From contig CAIWVR010000541.1 of assembly GCA_903916165.1 (NCBI GenBank), forward strand, positions 1-7,792: 7,792 nt of DNA, read 5' to 3'. Origin of the DNA: an uncultured Hyphomicrobiales bacterium (GTDB lineage Bacteria > Pseudomonadota > Alphaproteobacteria > Rhizobiales > Beijerinckiaceae). The notes under the pieces were generated by a model that ran no database searches, was not told where the DNA came from, and saw only the letters and a program-made list of their open reading frames with translations. Below, one piece after another: positions 6,535 through 7,792 of this stretch; the first letter of the stretch is position 1; each line of letters starts with the position of its first letter. The position numbers and the translations under genes were made by a program.

Positions 6535-6737
6535 ATGGGTCCCCGGTGTTCGGGCGCACGGCGAGGCCGGGCGCTCCCAGGCGAAACACAAAGGGGGACA
6601 GACTGGACACAGGTGCCAGGACGCGGTGCGCCCTGACCCTTTGGAACCCGAGGGCGTTCGACAAGGCCTTGGGGTTTCAGCCTCGTCCAAAGGCTGTCGG
6701 GACATCGACCTTCCTCAATTCAACATCTCGGACGGGC
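6535..6737. other. Intergenic stretch between terminator and zinc promoter
   Basis: About 200 bases without a supported gene; short open frames here lack ribosome sites and resemble nothing known. It contains an imperfect inverted repeat at 6638-6693 (listed separately). No insertion sequence ends, target duplications or transposase fragments could be shown. Confidence 0.5.
6638..6693. repeat. Imperfect inverted repeat with a competing inner stem
   Basis: CCTTTGGA-ACC-CGAGG (6638-6653) pairs with CCTCG-TCCAAAGG (6681-6693), leaving a 3-base bulge and a 27-base loop that includes the palindrome AAGGCCTT. A second pairing, CGCCCT (6629-6634) with AGGGCG (6651-6656), would exclude the first. 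This could be a structured RNA or simply GC-rich chance; no promoter for it is evident. Confidence 0.35.
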
Positions 6738-6765
6738 TTGCATGTCCTGTGTGTAATAATATAAC
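6738..6765 (+). promoter_or_regulatory. Candidate promoter of the zinc transporter operon
   Basis: TTGCAT (6738-6743) and TATAAC (6760-6765) are separated by 16 bases. The -10 matches consensus at five of six positions; the -35 keeps only TTG. The -10 lies inside the Zur-type palindrome, so repressor binding would block RNA polymerase. Transcription would start near 6772, about 20 bases before the first gene. Confidence 0.55.
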
Positions 6766-6767
6766 AT
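6751..6767. promoter_or_regulatory. Zur-type zinc operator
   Basis: The 17-bp element GTGTAATAATATAACAT matches the Zur consensus ATGTTATA-N-TATAACAT at 14 of 16 specified positions; the right half is perfect. Zur is the zinc-sensing Fur-family repressor. The position over the predicted -10, upstream of a zinc-type ABC transporter, fits repression when zinc is plentiful. Consensus is quoted from family knowledge; the zur gene is not in the window. Confidence 0.75.
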
Positions 6768-6793
6768 AACTCTTCCTCTCAGAAAGCCCCGAC

Positions 6794-6955
6794 GTGACCG
6801 ACGATCCCGCACTTTCCCTGCACCCCCACTCGCACAGCCGCCCCGGCCGCCCGCTGCGCCTGTCGTTTCTGCGGCACTCGGCCGCACAGCGGCTTGTCGG
6901 TGCAAGCACAGCCATCGCCCTGCTCTGGGCAGCCGTCTTCTGGGCCCTGCCATGA
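6794..6955 (+). CDS. Small His-containing single-TM protein at the head of the zinc operon
   Basis: A GTG start at 6794 gives 53 residues ending in a TGA that overlaps the next gene's ATG (ATGA). A weak AGAAAG lies 7 bases before the start. The N-terminal half has a His cluster, LHPHSHS (residues 9-15), and basic residues (RPGRPLRLSFLRHS). The C-terminal third (about 34-53) is one hydrophobic helix rich in Ala, Leu and Trp. With the basic side N-terminal, the His cluster would face the cytoplasm by the positive-inside rule. Position directly after the Zur box, and coupling to the ATPase, argue for a real gene linked to zinc uptake. I recall similar short ORFs ahead of such ATPases but know no established function; zinc handling or transporter assembly are guesses. 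Confidence 0.65.
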   Translation: MTDDPALSLHPHSHSRPGRPLRLSFLRHSAAQRLVGASTAIALLWAAVFWALP

Positions 6956-7740
6956 ACACGTCACGGCAGGGCACCACGCCCCACCCGCGCGGTCCCGCAA
7001 TCCATTTCACCGATCTGACGCTGGGTTATGACCGCCACCCAGCGGTCCATCATTTGACCGCCGAGATCGAAGCCGGCGGCATGGTCGCCATCGTCGGCCC
7101 CAACGGAGCCGGGAAATCAACGCTGCTCAAATCGGTCGCCGGCGCGCTCGCGCCATTGGGCGGCGGCATACGGGTCGAGGGGGGGCTGCGACGCACCATT
7201 GCCTATCTGCCGCAGCTTGCAGAGATCGACCGCACGTTTCCGATCTGCCTCTACGATCTCGTCGCAACCGGCCTGTGGTGCCGGACCGGATTGTTCGGGG
7301 GCTTTTCCCGCGCCGATCGCGACGCAGTCGCGCAGGCGCTGGCCCATGTCGGCCTGACCGGCTTCGAGCGGCGCACCATCGACGCGCTCTCGGGTGGCCA
7401 GATGCAACGCGCCCTGTTTGCCCGCCTCATGCTGCAGGACGCCGACGTGATCCTGCTCGACGAACCGCTCACCGCCGTCGACACAAAAACCGCCGCGGAC
7501 CTGCTCGCGATCCTGCGCGGCTGGCATGCCGAGCGGCGCACCATTCTCGCCGTCCTGCATGACCTGAGCCTTGTACGAGAGCTGTTTCCGCAAACACTCC
7601 TGCTGGCGCGCAAACGTGTCGCCTTCGGCGCGACCGCCGATGTTCTCTCGCCAGCCAATCTGCAAAAGGCGCGACATATGATCGAGGCCTTCGATGAAGC
7701 CGCGCATATCTGCGAACAGGACAGGGCTGCCGCGCAATGA
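6952..7740 (+). CDS. aztA: Zinc/metal ABC transporter ATP-binding protein, AztA/ZnuC-like
   Basis: This 262-residue ATPase powers import of zinc (possibly manganese) through the partner permease at the cytoplasmic face of the inner membrane. Walker A is GPNGAGKST (49-57), the ABC signature LSGGQMQR (146-153), Walker B VILLDEP with D170 and catalytic E171, and the H-switch is H203 in VLHDLS. The segment LTLGYDRHPAVHHL and the motif YLPQLAEIDRTFPI resemble AztA, the ATPase of the AztABCD zinc system, more than enteric ZnuC; that distinction rests on memory of the family. The C-terminus carries AHICEQD, with a His and Cys whose role is unknown. The ATG overlaps the stop of the small protein, and its own TGA overlaps the permease ATG, so translation of the three is probably coupled. 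Zur control is inferred from the upstream box. Confidence 0.9.
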   Translation: MNTSRQGTTPHPRGPAIHFTDLTLGYDRHPAVHHLTAEIEAGGMVAIVGPNGAGKSTLLKSVAGALAPLGGGIRVEGGLRRTIAYLPQLAEIDRTFPICLYDLVATGLWCRTGLFGGFSRADRDAVAQALAHVGLTGFERRTIDALSGGQMQRALFARLMLQDADVILLDEPLTAVDTKTAADLLAILRGWHAERRTILAVLHDLSLVRELFPQTLLLARKRVAFGATADVLSPANLQKARHMIEAFDEAAHICEQDRAAAQ

Positions 7741-7792
7741 CCTTTCATGAGCTGCTGATCGCACCCTTCACTGAATTCGAATTCATGCGCCG
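7737..7792 (+). CDS. aztB: Zinc ABC transporter permease, N-terminal fragment
   Basis: An ATG overlapping the ATPase stop codon (ATGA) opens a frame that runs off the right edge after 18 full codons: MTFHELLIAPFTEFEFMR. The phrase APFxEFEFMRR is typical of the N-terminus of ZnuB/AztB-type membrane permeases, just before the first transmembrane helix. Position after the ATPase supports this. Only the beginning is visible, so the identity rests on a short motif plus context. Confidence 0.72.
   Translation, partial: MTFHELLIAPFTEFEFMR

Noticed and set aside
6590..6620. GGGGGACAGACTGGACACAGG stretch resembling flanks seen near transposase remnants
   Set aside because: A vague resemblance only; there are no matching inverted ends, target duplication or transposase fragment.
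7771..7782. GAATTCGAATTC tandem hexamer
   Set aside because: It simply encodes the EFEF of the permease N-terminal motif.
1..7792. CRISPR array, tRNA or rRNA genes, toxin-antitoxin or phage defence genes
   Set aside because: No regularly spaced repeats, no tRNA-like cloverleaf and no matching protein families were seen on either strand.

Overview
The window is high-GC, densely packed DNA with strong G/C at third codon positions, frequent GTG starts and 3-4 bp gene overlaps. Gene content points to an alphaproteobacterium, probably of the Rhizobiales or a related order: a membrane cytochrome-c urate oxidase (PuuD), an RNase PH, a fused TctA/TctB-type transporter and an AztA-like zinc ABC transporter. 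This placement is inference from family resemblance; no rRNA or tRNA is present to confirm it.

Region 1 (1-2789) is a urate catabolism locus. The 5' end of uraD (OHCU decarboxylase) runs leftward off the edge. Diverging from it is the run hiuH-puuD-PfkB kinase. PuuD oxidises urate to 5-hydroxyisourate, HIU hydrolase converts this to OHCU, and UraD decarboxylates OHCU to S-allantoin, so all three steps are encoded here. The 135-bp divergent spacer holds a 21-bp palindrome that looks like an operator. A PfkB-family sugar or nucleoside kinase overlaps the end of puuD; its substrate is unknown.

Region 2 (2790-4415) holds rph (RNase PH), a long AT-richer intergenic stretch with several hairpins including a perfect 12-bp-arm inverted repeat, and one unrecognised small membrane-anchored protein whose C-terminus may be frameshifted.

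Region 3 (4416-6534) is one long gene for a TTT-family permease in which a TctA-type domain is followed by a TctB-like domain. It is closed by a textbook rho-independent terminator. No TctC-type binding protein is in view.

Region 4 (6535-7792) has about 200 bp without a gene, then a promoter overlapped by a Zur-type zinc box. This leads into a translationally coupled operon: a 53-residue His-containing single-TM protein, an AztA/ZnuC-like ATPase, and the start of the cognate permease, which runs off the right edge.

Most of the window is recognisable biology. The least described items are the zinc-operon microprotein, the kinase coupled to urate oxidase, the large palindrome after rph, and the unassigned gene at 3935-4276.
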